Shown piece after piece: positions 9,659 through 18,657 of a stretch of 64,000 nucleotides of DNA. Both the position numbers and the translations under genes were made by a program. The notes beneath the pieces were generated by a model that saw only the letters and a program-made list of their open reading frames with translations, was not told the origin of the DNA and made no database searches. Positions within the stretch are counted from its first letter, which is position 1; each line of letters starts with the position of its first letter. Location of the stretch: positions 2,680,325 through 2,744,324 of the forward strand of contig NZ_LR026978.1 of NCBI RefSeq assembly GCF_900604315.1, read 5' to 3'. Source of the stretch: [Erwinia] mediterraneensis (GTDB lineage Bacteria > Pseudomonadota > Gammaproteobacteria > Enterobacterales > Enterobacteriaceae).

Positions 9659-10012
9659 GCAGATATTGTCCTGTTACTTTACTGGTCACTTTGCGGCGCA
9701 GAGCCCTGAATATCGGTCGACGCGAATCTTATTTGCGTCTCATTATAGAACTGAAGCATCGAAATGAAAACCGAGGGGGAAGCCTGTCACTCTCATGCTC
9801 AGCACGGGAAAAAACCGCTATGCTGGCGCGGGCTAAGCAGGTATCTGTTAACATTTCGTTCAACCTCATCTCTTCAATCAGAAGAATAAGTGGCTGACCG
9901 ATGCGGGTATTCTACAGATTTGGCGGTAAAAGTTAAAAACTCGTCCCTATTATTTTTATAGAGAATTCCGTCGTCTCAATGTGAGGTGGGGCTCACATTG
10001 AGACAAGATGGA
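9659..10012. other. fldA-fur intergenic region
   Basis: A 354 bp gap on the fur upstream side. The fur promoter must lie here. No Fur box could be assigned by eye. At the fldA-proximal end (9973-10004) is a perfect 13 bp inverted repeat, listed separately. The frame at 9637-9897 on the plus strand has no support as a gene. E. coli has a small fur leader gene (uof) in this position; I could not identify a convincing one. Confidence 0.4.
9973..10004. repeat. perfect 13 bp inverted repeat behind fldA
   Basis: GTCTCAATGTGAG (9973-9985) and CTCACATTGAGAC (9992-10004) are exact complements separated by GTGGGG. The structure starts about 8 bases after the fldA stop codon. On the fldA strand no T-run follows (GACGACGG comes next), so it is not a standard rho-independent terminator. 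It may protect the mRNA 3' end or be a protein-binding site. Confidence 0.8.
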
Positions 10013-10543
10013 TCAGGCTTCGAGAATTTCTTTCAACTGCAGCTCGTTGAAAATCTGGTTAACCCATTTTTCTACGCGCTCGTTGGTTAATTCAGGCTGG
10101 CGGTCTTCATCAATCGCCAGACCGAGGAAATGGTCATCATCCGCCAGGCCTTTTGAGGCTTCAAAATGATAACCGGCGGTAGGCCAGTGTCCGACGATCA
10201 CCGCACCGTTCGGTTCGATAATGTCGCGAATCGTGCCCATCGCGTCACAGAAATATTCTGCATAATCTTCCTGATCGCCGCAGCCAAACAGGGCAACCAG
10301 TTTGCCATTAAAGTCGATCTCTTCCAGCGTAGGGAAAAAATCATCCCAGTCGCACTGGGCTTCGCCATAGTACCAGGTGGGGATACCCAGCAGCAGAATG
10401 TCGAACGCTTCAAGATCCTCTTTGGTGCTTTTGGCAATGTCATGCACTTCAGCAACATCTTTACCCAGTTGTTTCTGGATCATTTTTGCAATGTTTTCGG
10501 TGTTGCCGGTATCGCTGCCAAAGAAGATGCCTACGATTGCCAT
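10013..10543 (-). CDS. fldA: flavodoxin 1
   Basis: FMN-binding electron carrier. In enterobacteria it reduces biotin synthase, IspG/H, MetH and pyruvate-formate-lyase activase. At 176 residues it matches E. coli FldA. The FMN phosphate loop GSDTGNTE follows the first strand; the flavin-stacking loops [15 protein letters not shown] and [15 protein letters not shown] are both present. The acidic composition is typical. ybfE is upstream on the same strand and fur is downstream. The gap to ybfE is 136 bp. Confidence 0.98.
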   Translation of the reverse strand: MAIVGIFFGSDTGNTENIAKMIQKQLGKDVAEVHDIAKSTKEDLEAFDILLLGIPTWYYGEAQCDWDDFFPTLEEIDFNGKLVALFGCGDQEDYAEYFCDAMGTIRDIIEPNGAVIVGHWPTAGYHFEASKGLADDDHFLGLAIDEDRQPELTNERVEKWVNQIFNELQLKEILEA

Positions 10544-10679
10544 GGGTAAAATAACCTCTTGAATCCAAATAAACAGATGGGTGTTTAGTGTACACAGATA
10601 CGCGAATGATAGCAGACGACGGTAAGGGGCGGAACTCGTAAAGCCGCTACTTTTGTCGCTGCGTGCGCTTTGGGCTGTT

Positions 10680-10955
10680 TCAGCCGAGATTAAGTTGCGC
10701 GAGGATCATTTGTTCGATCAATTCGCTGCGACTCATATTCCGTTGCTCAGCCAGCTGGTTAAGCGCCTCAACGGCCTCGCTGTTCATTTTAAGCTCGACA
10801 CGGCGTAACCCGCGCACTTTGTCACGTTTCAGTTGATTGCGTTTATTGATACGCAGCTGTTCATCGCGCGAAAGCGGACTGGTTTTTGGGCGACCGGGAC
10901 GACGTTCATCAGCAAAGAGATCGAGCGTCGTGCGGTCCGTGTGTTCTTTTGCCAT
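10680..10955 (-). CDS. ybfE: LexA-regulated ribbon-helix-helix-like protein YbfE
   Basis: A small basic cytoplasmic protein of 91 residues, very similar to E. coli YbfE over its length ([32 protein letters not shown]). The C-terminal half ([20 protein letters not shown] and [13 protein letters not shown]) has the strand-helix-helix pattern of ribbon-helix-helix DNA binders. Its molecular function is not established. An exact CTGT-N8-ACAG LexA box lies 72-87 bases before the start, which fits the LexA control reported for the E. coli gene. It lies between ybfF (same strand, upstream) and fldA. Confidence 0.95.
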   Translation of the reverse strand: MAKEHTDRTTLDLFADERRPGRPKTSPLSRDEQLRINKRNQLKRDKVRGLRRVELKMNSEAVEALNQLAEQRNMSRSELIEQMILAQLNLG

Positions 10956-11026
10956 GGCTTCGTGAAACTGAGTGGGCGCGAATGGCGAAAACGCACTGCG
11001 CGGCTTATGAATTATCGGCGTTTACC

Positions 11027-11042
11027 CTGTTTAAATCGACAG
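11027..11042. promoter_or_regulatory. LexA (SOS) box upstream of ybfE
   Basis: CTGTTTAAATCGACAG keeps both invariant CTG/CAG half-sites with the right 10-base interval. It lies in the 166 bp gap between ybfF and ybfE, at a distance suited to a promoter for ybfE. Confidence 0.75.
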
Positions 11043-11121
11043 CGGTAAAATTTTAGCGCGCCATCATACTCCAGGGAAGCAGATGACGCCAATCCTAAAC
11101 GCAGCCGGCAAGCTTTTGCTT

Positions 11122-11886
11122 TTAAAGCGCAAAAAATCGCCGCACCGCACGTAATACCGCGTCCGGTTTTTCAGCATGTACCCAGTGACCCGCGCCGCTA
11201 ATCACATGCGCATGGGCCTGCGGAAACTGACGCAGCAGCGCATCACGGTACTGATTATCAAGGTAACCGGAATCGCCGCCGCGGATAAACAAGGCCGGGT
11301 GGGGCCAGGCGGGCACCGTTTCCCAGCCGGAGATGGTGCGATAATTCTCCCACAGCGCCGGCACATTAAAGCGCCAGGCTCCTTCGTGAAAGGATTTCAG
11401 GATAAACTGAATAACGCCCTCTTCCCGGATATAGTCGCGCATCACCTGCGCCGCCGCACTGCGCTGCTGCACGCCAGCCGCAGTGACCGCCCTGACCGCC
11501 GCAAAGATATCGTCATGGCGGCGCGTGTTGTAATCCACCGGCGCAATATCGATCATCACCAGCCGCTCAATACGCTCAGGTGCCAGCGCGCTCAGGGTCA
11601 TGGCAATTTTTCCGCCCATGGAATGACCAATCACCGCCACTTTATCGATACTGTGCGCGTCCAGCGTCTCCAGCATATCCTGCGCCATAACAGGATAGTT
11701 CATCTCCTGCGCATGCGGCGATAAACCGTGATTGCGGACATCCACCTGAATCAGCGGACGATCGTTTTTCAACCCACGCGCCAGTACGCCCAGATTATCC
11801 AGGCTGCCAAACAGGCCGTGAATCAACAAAATAGGCAGAGAATCAGCAGCAGATTGCTCAGTTTGCAGACGGGCATTCAAAATCAT
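11122..11886 (-). CDS. ybfF: alpha/beta-hydrolase esterase YbfF
   Basis: A cytoplasmic alpha/beta-hydrolase of 254 residues; E. coli YbfF hydrolyses acyl-CoA-like and p-nitrophenyl esters, and its physiological substrate is uncertain. The oxyanion region LIHGLFGSLDN comes first. The nucleophile elbow is GHSMGG with Ser89, and the catalytic His is in SGAGHWVHAEKP near the C-terminus. It is divergent from seqA, as in E. coli. The gap to seqA (246 bp) should carry both promoters. Confidence 0.96.
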   Translation of the reverse strand: MILNARLQTEQSAADSLPILLIHGLFGSLDNLGVLARGLKNDRPLIQVDVRNHGLSPHAQEMNYPVMAQDMLETLDAHSIDKVAVIGHSMGGKIAMTLSALAPERIERLVMIDIAPVDYNTRRHDDIFAAVRAVTAAGVQQRSAAAQVMRDYIREEGVIQFILKSFHEGAWRFNVPALWENYRTISGWETVPAWPHPALFIRGGDSGYLDNQYRDALLRQFPQAHAHVISGAGHWVHAEKPDAVLRAVRRFFAL

Positions 11887-12132
11887 GGCAAAGTTCTTAC
11901 GGTTGTAACCTGAGCTTAGGTTATCATGAATTCACGTTTCCGGGGGATGTCGGCTGGCATTAGGACATATTCTGACTTTTGCCCTTAAATAGCCCTGGCG
12001 CTATCGGCCTCCCGGGATTTAACTTTATAATCCTTATGTTAGAACCCGCTCACACTTTCTCTGGCCCGGCTCTGCTAAGGCTTAATCAGAAAATGCGTGG
12101 TTCTGTCACCCGCGAGAACCGTACGGAAAAAA

Positions 12133-12681
12133 ATGAAAACGATCGAAGTTGACGAAGAGCTTTACCGCTATATTGCCAGCCATACTCAGCACATTGGCGA
12201 AAGCGCATCTGATATCTTGCGGCGGATGTTGAAGTTTACCGCCGGTCAGAGCCCCACGAAAGCGGCAACTGCCGCGGCCGCGAGCGCTACGGTGAAAGAG
12301 GAACAGCCTGCTCCCGCTGAACCACGCCCACAGGATCGGGTACGGGCGGTGCGCGAACTGTTGCTCTCTGACGAGTATGCCGAGCAGAAAAAAGCGGTAA
12401 ATCGCTTTATGCTGATTTTGTCAACTTTGTATCGTCTTGACCCGCAGGCGTTTGCTGACGCGACGGCAGCACTACAGGGCAGAACGCGCGTCTATTTTGC
12501 GGGCGATGAACATACGCTGTTGCAGCATGGCACCCATACCAAGCCGAAGCATGTCCCCGGCACACCGTACTGGGTGATCACTAACACCAATACCGGTCGC
12601 AAATGCAGCATGGTAGAGCACATTATGCTGTCTATGCAGTTCCCGCAGGAGCTGACGGATAAAGTTTGCGGCACCATTTAA
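12133..12681 (+). CDS. seqA: negative modulator of replication initiation SeqA
   Basis: SeqA binds hemimethylated GATC sites, sequesters oriC and the dnaA promoter, and organises new DNA behind the fork. The start chosen is the ATG at 12133, giving 182 residues beginning MKTIEVDEELYRYIASHTQH, which matches the family; the open frame extends 12 codons upstream to 12097 without support. The N-terminal oligomerisation domain (1-35) is followed by an Ala/Pro-rich linker (about 36-70). The C-terminal DNA-binding domain contains RVYFAGDEHTLL and NTNTGRKCSMVEHIM. pgm follows after 24 bases, so the two form the seqA-pgm operon. Confidence 0.98.
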   Translation: MKTIEVDEELYRYIASHTQHIGESASDILRRMLKFTAGQSPTKAATAAAASATVKEEQPAPAEPRPQDRVRAVRELLLSDEYAEQKKAVNRFMLILSTLYRLDPQAFADATAALQGRTRVYFAGDEHTLLQHGTHTKPKHVPGTPYWVITNTNTGRKCSMVEHIMLSMQFPQELTDKVCGTI

Positions 12682-12705
12682 CTGAAGCGTCAGGGAGAAG
12701 CGCCA

Positions 12706-14346
12706 ATGGCCAATCACCCCCGTGCCGGGCAACCCGCCCGGCAGAGCGATTTGATTAACGTTGCACAATTAACCTCACAATACTATGTCCTGAAGCCCGA
12801 CGTGGCGAACCCGGAACATGCGGTGAAATTTGGCACTTCAGGCCATCGCGGTAGCGCAGGACGACAGAGCTTCAACGAAATGCATATTCTGGCCATCGCC
12901 CAGGCGATTGCGGAAGAGCGTCACAAGAATGGCATTACCGGTCCCTGCTACGTGGGTAAAGATACCCATGCGCTCTCGGAACCGGCGATCCTGTCGGTGC
13001 TGGAAGTGCTGGCCGCTAACGGTGTTGACGTTATCGTACAGCTGGATAATGGCTACACGCCAACCCCGGCCATATCCAACGCTATTCTGGAGCATAACAA
13101 ACAGGGCGGTGCGCTGGCGGACGGTATTGTGATCACGCCGTCACACAACCCGCCGGAAGATGGCGGCATTAAATACAATCCTCCCAATGGCGGCCCGGCA
13201 GATACTAACGTCACGAAAGTGGTGGAAGATCGTGCTAACCAACTGATGAAAGACGGGCTGAAAGAGGTGAAACGTCTGCCGCTGGATCAGGCCTGGGCAA
13301 GCGGTCATATTCAGGAAAAAGATCTGATTCAACCCTATGTGGAAGGGCTGGCGCAGGTGATCGATTTCCCGGCCATCCAGAAAGCAGGCCTGAAAATTGG
13401 CGTCGATCCGCTCGGCGGCTCCGGCATGGCCTACTGGCAACGAATTGCTGAGCACTATCAGCTCGATATCACCATCGTCAACGACGCTATTGATCAAACC
13501 TTCCGCTTTATGCATCTGGATAAAGATGGCGTGGTGCGCATGGACTGCTCGTCTGAGTGCGCGATGGCAGGTCTGCTGGCGCTGCGTGATAAATTCGATC
13601 TGGCCTTCGGCAACGATCCCGACTATGACCGTCACGGTATCGTGACGCCCGCGGGACTGATGAACCCGAACCACTACCTGGCGGTGGCGATTAACTACCT
13701 GTTCCAGCATCGTCCGCAGTGGGGCAGTGAAGTGGCAGTGGGTAAAACCCTGGTTTCCAGCGCCATGATAGACCGTGTGGTGAAGGATATCGGCCGCAAG
13801 CTGGTTGAAGTGCCGGTGGGCTTTAAATGGTTTGTGGATGGCCTGTACGACGGCAGCTTTGGCTTTGGCGGCGAAGAGAGCGCTGGCGCCTCCTTCCTGC
13901 GCTTCGACGGCACCCCCTGGTCAACGGACAAAGATGGCATCATTCTCTGTCTGCTGGCGGCGGAGATCACCGCCGTAACCGGTAAAAACCCGCAACAGCA
14001 CTATGATGAGCTGGCCGGGCGTTTTGGTGCGCCAAGCTACAACCGCTTGCAGGCTGCTGCCACTTCAGCGCAAAAAGCGGCGCTTTCTAAGCTGTCGCCG
14101 GAGATGGTCAGCGCGGACACCCTGGCGGGTGATCCTATTACGGCACGCCTGACGGCAGCGCCGGGCAATGGCGCTGCCATCGGTGGCCTGAAAGTGATGA
14201 CGGAAAATGGCTGGTTTGCTGCCCGTCCGTCAGGCACGGAAGACGCCTACAAAATCTACTGTGAAAGCTTCCTGGGCGCCGAGCACCGCGCGCAGATTGA
14301 AAAAGAAGCGGTAGAGATCGTCAGTGAAGTGTTGAAAAACGCCTGA
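12706..14346 (+). CDS. pgm: phosphoglucomutase
   Basis: Interconverts glucose-1-phosphate and glucose-6-phosphate, linking galactose and glycogen metabolism and UDP-glucose supply to glycolysis. The 546 residues match E. coli Pgm. The phospho-serine is Ser146 in [11 protein letters not shown]; the metal loop is [10 protein letters not shown]; the sugar-binding loop is [10 protein letters not shown]; and the C-terminal phosphate-binding loop is [12 protein letters not shown]. It is co-transcribed with seqA and ends in a strong terminator. A 175 bp IS200-type remnant lies right after that terminator. Confidence 0.99.
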   Translation: MANHPRAGQPARQSDLINVAQLTSQYYVLKPDVANPEHAVKFGTSGHRGSAGRQSFNEMHILAIAQAIAEERHKNGITGPCYVGKDTHALSEPAILSVLEVLAANGVDVIVQLDNGYTPTPAISNAILEHNKQGGALADGIVITPSHNPPEDGGIKYNPPNGGPADTNVTKVVEDRANQLMKDGLKEVKRLPLDQAWASGHIQEKDLIQPYVEGLAQVIDFPAIQKAGLKIGVDPLGGSGMAYWQRIAEHYQLDITIVNDAIDQTFRFMHLDKDGVVRMDCSSECAMAGLLALRDKFDLAFGNDPDYDRHGIVTPAGLMNPNHYLAVAINYLFQHRPQWGSEVAVGKTLVSSAMIDRVVKDIGRKLVEVPVGFKWFVDGLYDGSFGFGGEESAGASFLRFDGTPWSTDKDGIILCLLAAEITAVTGKNPQQHYDELAGRFGAPSYNRLQAAATSAQKAALSKLSPEMVSADTLAGDPITARLTAAPGNGAAIGGLKVMTENGWFAARPSGTEDAYKIYCESFLGAEHRAQIEKEAVEIVSEVLKNA

Positions 14347-14365
14347 TTCTGAATCTGCGATAAAC

Positions 14366-14390
14366 AGGGCGCCTGCGGGCGCCCTTTTTT
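14366..14390 (+). terminator. rho-independent terminator of pgm
   Basis: Stem GGGCGCC/GGCGCCC with loop TGCG at 14367-14384, followed by six T. The T-run directly abuts the left end of the IS200-type remnant. Confidence 0.93.
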
Positions 14391-14565
14391 ATTGCCAGCT
14401 TAAAACCCTGTCCTGCGGGCGTGGTCATCAATACGTTTTGGCTCTGCCTTATCGTCTCTGGATTTGAATCTTACGGAACAGGCAGAGACTTCTTTTTAAG
14501 GTTTTTGGTACCCCCCTATGGGATACAATCAAAGCCGCCTTCTATGAAGGCGGATTTTTACTGGC
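14391..14565 (+). mobile_element. IS200-type remnant, internally deleted, non-autonomous
   Basis: This 175 bp segment shares both ends with the complete IS200-like element at about 35204-35850 but has no transposase. The left end matches over about 58 bases, with ATTGCCAGYTTAAAACC and then TCCTGCGGGCGTGG and GTTTTGGCTCTGCC. The right end matches as CCCCTATGGG, AAAGCCGCC, and a perfect hairpin CCGCCTTC-TAT-GAAGGCGG (14535-14553) followed by ATTTTTACTGGC. The middle keeps only about 60 bases, with an inverted repeat CTCTGCC (14442-14448) / GGCAGAG (14481-14487). It could be a dead deletion product or a mobile miniature element moved in trans by TnpA. Exact ends are uncertain by a few bases. Confidence 0.85.
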
Positions 14566-14674
14566 TGACCTTCCTGTTTGGTGAATATTTGCACAATATT
14601 GCGTTGCTGCGCTGTAATCGATCGGCTTTTCCGTTACACTTAAACTTCTACAAACTTTCAAAGGTTGTACAAGT

Positions 14675-15631
14675 ATGAGCGAGAAAATTCCGGTAGGAAT
14701 CAGTGCATGCCTGCTCGGGGATAACGTCAGGTTCGATGGTGGTCATAAGCGTTTCGCCTTCGCCACCGACGAGCTCGCCCCTTTTGTGCGCTATGAACCT
14801 GTTTGTCCTGAAATGGCGATTGGCTTGCCGACGCCGCGTCCGGCGCTGCGACTGGTGCAGGAGGCGGACCAGCAGGTCCAGCTCTGCTTCAGCAAAACGG
14901 GTGACGAAGCGGTCACCGATCAGATGCAGGCGTGGTCGGCATCACGGGTTAAATCGTTGCATCATCTTTGCGGCTATATTCTCTGCGCCAAATCCCCCAG
15001 CTGCGGCATGGAGCGGGTGCGTGTGTATGAGCCTGGCGGGAATAACAACCGTAAAGTGGGCATGGGCATTTTTACCCGGGCGCTGCGTGAGGAAATACCC
15101 TGGCTGCCGCTGGAAGAGAATGGCCGCTTACAGGATCCGTTGATTCGCGAAAATTTCATCATCCGTATCTGCGCCCTGCATGAGTTCAATCAGCTGTGGC
15201 GGCAGGGACTCACCCCCGGCGCGCTGCTGACCTTTCATACCCGCTATAAGCTGCTGCTGCTTTCCCACTCGCAGGAGGCATATCGCGAGCTGGGTCGCTT
15301 TGTGGCAGCGATGCAGCAGTGGGACTCGCTGGACGCCTGGGCATTTGAATACCGTCAGCGCCTGATGCAGCTGCTGGCCCACCAGGCCACGCGACGCAAT
15401 CACACTAATGTGCTGATGCATGTGCAGGGCTATTTCCGTCATCAGTTGACCCGTGCGCAGCGTCAGGAGCTGACGCAGCTTATCGATCGTTATCGTCGGG
15501 GTCTGCAGCCGCTGCTGGTCCCGATCACCATGCTGAAACATTATATGGCGGCGTTTCCTGATCCCTGGCTGGCGCAACAGCGCTATTTCGACCCTTATCC
15601 GGAAGCGCTGCGTCTGCGCTATGGGCAGTAG
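14675..15631 (+). CDS. DUF523-DUF1722 fusion protein (YbgA-related)
   Basis: A 318-residue cytoplasmic protein. The N-terminal half (about 1-155) is DUF523, with ISACLLGDNVRFDGGHKR and CAKSPSCGMERVRVY, the conserved Cys pattern of that family. The C-terminal half (about 185-305) is DUF1722, the only domain of E. coli YbgA, with YKLLLLSHSQEAYRELGR, LMHVQGYF and LVPITMLKHY. It stands directly before phrB (14 bases), as ybgA does in E. coli. DUF523-DUF1722 proteins have been linked to tRNA or thiouridine chemistry in some lineages, but no function is established for this one. The start ATG follows AAGGTTGTACAAGT. Confidence 0.9.
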   Translation: MSEKIPVGISACLLGDNVRFDGGHKRFAFATDELAPFVRYEPVCPEMAIGLPTPRPALRLVQEADQQVQLCFSKTGDEAVTDQMQAWSASRVKSLHHLCGYILCAKSPSCGMERVRVYEPGGNNNRKVGMGIFTRALREEIPWLPLEENGRLQDPLIRENFIIRICALHEFNQLWRQGLTPGALLTFHTRYKLLLLSHSQEAYRELGRFVAAMQQWDSLDAWAFEYRQRLMQLLAHQATRRNHTNVLMHVQGYFRHQLTRAQRQELTQLIDRYRRGLQPLLVPITMLKHYMAAFPDPWLAQQRYFDPYPEALRLRYGQ

Positions 15632-15645
15632 GTGATAAGCGATTG

Positions 15646-17073
15646 ATGAGCACGCATGTTGTCTGGCTACGTAACGATTTACGCATTAACGATAATCTGG
15701 CGCTGTACGCTGCCTGTCAGGACTCGGGAGCGCAGGTGCTGGCGCTCTATATCGCCACGCCGGGCCAGTGGCGGCAACACAATATGGCAGCGAAACAGGC
15801 GACGTTTATTTATTGCAGCCTGCAACAGCTGCAGGAGGCGCTGGCCAGCCGCGGTATTCCGCTGTACTGCCTGGCGTGCCATGATTTTCGCGCTGCCGTA
15901 GATGCACTCAGCGACTTTTGCCGGCAGCACCGTGTCGATGCGTTGTTTTATAACTATCAGTATGAAATCAACGAACGGGAACGGGATGCGCTGGCAGAGC
16001 GCATTCTGGATACGCAGGGGATAATTTGTCAGGGCTTCGATGACAGCCTGCTGTTGCCGCCCGGCAGCGTACGCACCGGCAATAACGCAATGTACAAAGT
16101 ATTTACGCCGTTCAGTAAAGCCTTTATCCGCCGTCTGCAACAGGAGCTGCCAGCGTGCGTCCCCGCGCCGAAGCCGCGTCCGGGCGCGCCTTTACCGCTC
16201 TGGGAGAGCATTCCGGCGTTCGATTATCCGCAGGAAGCCTTTGATGAAGATCTGTTTCCTCCGGGGGAAACGGGAGCACTGCAACGCCTGCGTCACTTCA
16301 GTCAGCAGCCGGTAACCCGTTACGCCAGCGATCGCGATAACCCTGCCGTGGAGGGCACCAGTCGGTTGTCGGTCTATCTGGCAACAGGCGTACTCTCGCC
16401 GCGTCAGTGCCTGCACCGGCTCCTGAAAGAACACCCTGATGCGCTGGCGCAGGGCAGCGCTTTCAACTGGCTGTCAGAGCTGATCTGGCGCGAGTTTTAC
16501 CGCCACCTGCTGGTCGCCTGGCCAGCGCTCTGCAGGCACCAGCCCTTTATCCCCTGGACACGACATATTGCCTGGCAGCAGAACGAAGCGCATCTGCAGG
16601 CGTGGAAAACGGGGCAAACCGGCTATCCGATAGTGGATGCGGCGATGCGCCAGCTGAACCAGACTGGCTGGATGCACAACCGGCTGCGTATGATCAGCGC
16701 CAGTTTTCTGGTGAAGGATCTGCTGATTGACTGGCACGAAGGCGAGCGCTACTTCATGCAGCGCCTGATCGACGGCGATTTTGCCGCCAACAACGGCGGC
16801 TGGCAGTGGGCGGCATCCACTGGCACCGATGCGGCACCCTATTTTCGCATCTTTAATCCCACTACCCAGGGTGAACGCTTCGACAGCGCAGGCGTCTTTA
16901 TTCGACGCTGGCTACCGGAACTGCATGCGGTGCCGGATAGCGCCATCCATCAGCCGCAGCTCTGGGCAAAGAAAAATAACCAGAGGCTCGATTATCCTCA
17001 GCCAATTGTGGAACATAAGGCAGCCCGACAAAAAACGCTGGAAGCTTTCGAGCGAGCACGTAATATCGGCTGA
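15646..17073 (+). CDS. phrB: deoxyribodipyrimidine photolyase
   Basis: Light-driven repair of cyclobutane pyrimidine dimers using FAD and a methenyl-tetrahydrofolate antenna. The start ATG at 15646 gives 475 residues beginning MSTHVVWLRNDLRINDN; a TTG one codon earlier is also possible. The antenna domain covers about 1-130. The FAD-binding helical domain has the typical EGTSRLSVYLATGVLS, LSELIWREFYRH, GYPIVDAAMRQLNQTGWMHN, and NGGWQWAASTGTDAAPYFRI motifs (each shown in part). It is coupled to the DUF523-DUF1722 gene and followed by ybgI after 18 bases. Confidence 0.98.
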   Translation: MSTHVVWLRNDLRINDNLALYAACQDSGAQVLALYIATPGQWRQHNMAAKQATFIYCSLQQLQEALASRGIPLYCLACHDFRAAVDALSDFCRQHRVDALFYNYQYEINERERDALAERILDTQGIICQGFDDSLLLPPGSVRTGNNAMYKVFTPFSKAFIRRLQQELPACVPAPKPRPGAPLPLWESIPAFDYPQEAFDEDLFPPGETGALQRLRHFSQQPVTRYASDRDNPAVEGTSRLSVYLATGVLSPRQCLHRLLKEHPDALAQGSAFNWLSELIWREFYRHLLVAWPALCRHQPFIPWTRHIAWQQNEAHLQAWKTGQTGYPIVDAAMRQLNQTGWMHNRLRMISASFLVKDLLIDWHEGERYFMQRLIDGDFAANNGGWQWAASTGTDAAPYFRIFNPTTQGERFDSAGVFIRRWLPELHAVPDSAIHQPQLWAKKNNQRLDYPQPIVEHKAARQKTLEAFERARNIG

Positions 17074-17091
17074 GGCTTTCACGGAGGAGTT

Positions 17092-17835
17092 ATGAATAAT
17101 TTTGAGCTTGAACAGATTGTTAATCAGCAGCTGAACAGCGGCAGCTTTAGTGATTACGCCCCTAACGGCCTGCAGGTGGAGGGGCGTGAACAGGTCACCC
17201 ACATTATCACCGGCGTCACCGCCAACCAGGCGCTGCTGGATGAGGCGGTAAAGCGTAACGCCGATGCGGTGATGGTGCATCACGGCTACTTCTGGAAAAA
17301 CGAGGCGCCGGTGATTAAAGGGATGAAACGCAACCGGCTGCGCACTCTGCTGGCAAATGATATTAACCTCTACGGCTGGCACTTACCGCTCGATGCCCAT
17401 CCGCAGCTCGGCAACAATGCTCAGTTGGCTAAGCTGCTGGACATTGAGGTGCGCGGCGAAGTGATGCCGCTGGTGCTCTGGGGCGAGCTGGCCGAGCCGG
17501 TCACTGGCGAAGCGTTTGCCCGGCGCATTGCGCAGCGGCTGGGGCGCGAGCCGCTGCACTGTGGTGATAACGCACCGGCGCAGATTCGGCGTCTTGCCTG
17601 GTGCAGCGGTGGCGGGCAGGGCTTTATTGATAATGCGGCCGCCTTTGGCGTTGATGCCTTTATCACCGGCGAAGTCTCGGAACAGACCATCCACAGCGCG
17701 CGTGAACAGGGAGTGCATTTCTTCGCCGCTGGACACCACGCCACGGAGCGTGGCGGTATCAAAGCGCTGGGTGACTGGCTGGCTGAACACTATGCCCTCG
17801 ACGTCACCTTTATCGATATCCCCAATCCTGCCTGA
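17092..17835 (+). CDS. ybgI: NIF3-like metal-binding protein YbgI
   Basis: A 247-residue NIF3-family protein; E. coli YbgI is a toroidal hexamer with a dinuclear metal site. Genetic links to radiation resistance have been reported, and its reaction is not certain (automatic annotations often call it a GTP cyclohydrolase 1 type 2 homologue). Metal ligands are visible in AVMVHHGYFWKNE (His pair), YGWHLPLDAHPQLGNN and, near the C-terminus, FAAGHHATERGGI. The start is preceded by GGAGT with good spacing. It follows phrB and precedes the pxp operon, from which it is separated by 165 bp. Confidence 0.96.
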   Translation: MNNFELEQIVNQQLNSGSFSDYAPNGLQVEGREQVTHIITGVTANQALLDEAVKRNADAVMVHHGYFWKNEAPVIKGMKRNRLRTLLANDINLYGWHLPLDAHPQLGNNAQLAKLLDIEVRGEVMPLVLWGELAEPVTGEAFARRIAQRLGREPLHCGDNAPAQIRRLAWCSGGGQGFIDNAAAFGVDAFITGEVSEQTIHSAREQGVHFFAAGHHATERGGIKALGDWLAEHYALDVTFIDIPNPA

Positions 17836-18000
17836 TTTTTCCGCAACCCCTTCCTCCGCAGCCTGTGGAGGAAGTAAATCTGTTGACACAACTCTGTCAC
17901 TTTCGCATAACTAAATGCTTCATGAGTAATGCTTATGCATTCAGGCGAGAAGATGACCTTCGCCTTTCAGGTGTCAGTTGACGCATAACGGAGGTTGGTT

Positions 18001-18657
18001 TTGCAACGAGCACGTTGTTATCTGCTGGGTGAGCGGGCTGTGGTCCTGGAGCTGGAACCGCCCGTTTCTTTGATCAGTCAGCAGCGTATATGGGGGGTGT
18101 GCGAACGGCTGCAAACCAATCCAGAAGTCCTGGAAGCGATCCCGGGCATGAATAATCTGACGCTGTTGCTGCGCGATCCGCAGCACAAGGCGCTGGATGC
18201 AATTGAACGCCTGCAGCGCTGGTGGGAAGAGAGCGAGGCGCAACTGCCGGTGTCACGTCAGGTGACGATACCGGTGATTTATGGCGGCGACGCCGGGCCC
18301 GATCTCCTCTGGGTTGCGGAGCAGGCACAGATGACGCCGCAGCAGGTCGTGGAACTGCACAGCAGTAGCGAATATGACGTCTATTTTATCGGCTTCCAGC
18401 CCGGTTTTCCCTACCTGGGCGGCCTGGATGCGCGCCTTCATATGCCACGGCGAGCGGAACCGCGCCTCAGCGTGCCCGCGGGCTCGGTGGGCATTGGTGG
18501 CAGCCAGACCGGGGTCTATCCGCTGGCGACGCCCGGCGGCTGGCAACTGATCGGCCAGACGCCGCTTGCGCTGTTTGATCCGTATCAGGAACCGCCGACC
18601 GTGCTGCGTCCCGGCGATAAAGTGCGCTTTGTGCCGCAGAAGGAGGGCGTATGTTAA
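18001..18657 (+). CDS. pxpB: 5-oxoprolinase subunit PxpB
   Basis: One of the three subunits of the ATP-dependent PxpABC 5-oxoprolinase, which opens 5-oxoproline (pyroglutamate) to glutamate. The TTG at 18001 gives 218 residues; GGAGG ends six bases before it, while the alternative TTG at 17995 overlaps the ribosome site. KipI-like features are visible: [47 protein letters not shown] and [17 protein letters not shown]. It overlaps pxpC by 7 bases, indicating translational coupling. It heads an operon that continues to pcp. Confidence 0.96.
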   Translation: MQRARCYLLGERAVVLELEPPVSLISQQRIWGVCERLQTNPEVLEAIPGMNNLTLLLRDPQHKALDAIERLQRWWEESEAQLPVSRQVTIPVIYGGDAGPDLLWVAEQAQMTPQQVVELHSSSEYDVYFIGFQPGFPYLGGLDARLHMPRRAEPRLSVPAGSVGIGGSQTGVYPLATPGGWQLIGQTPLALFDPYQEPPTVLRPGDKVRFVPQKEGVC

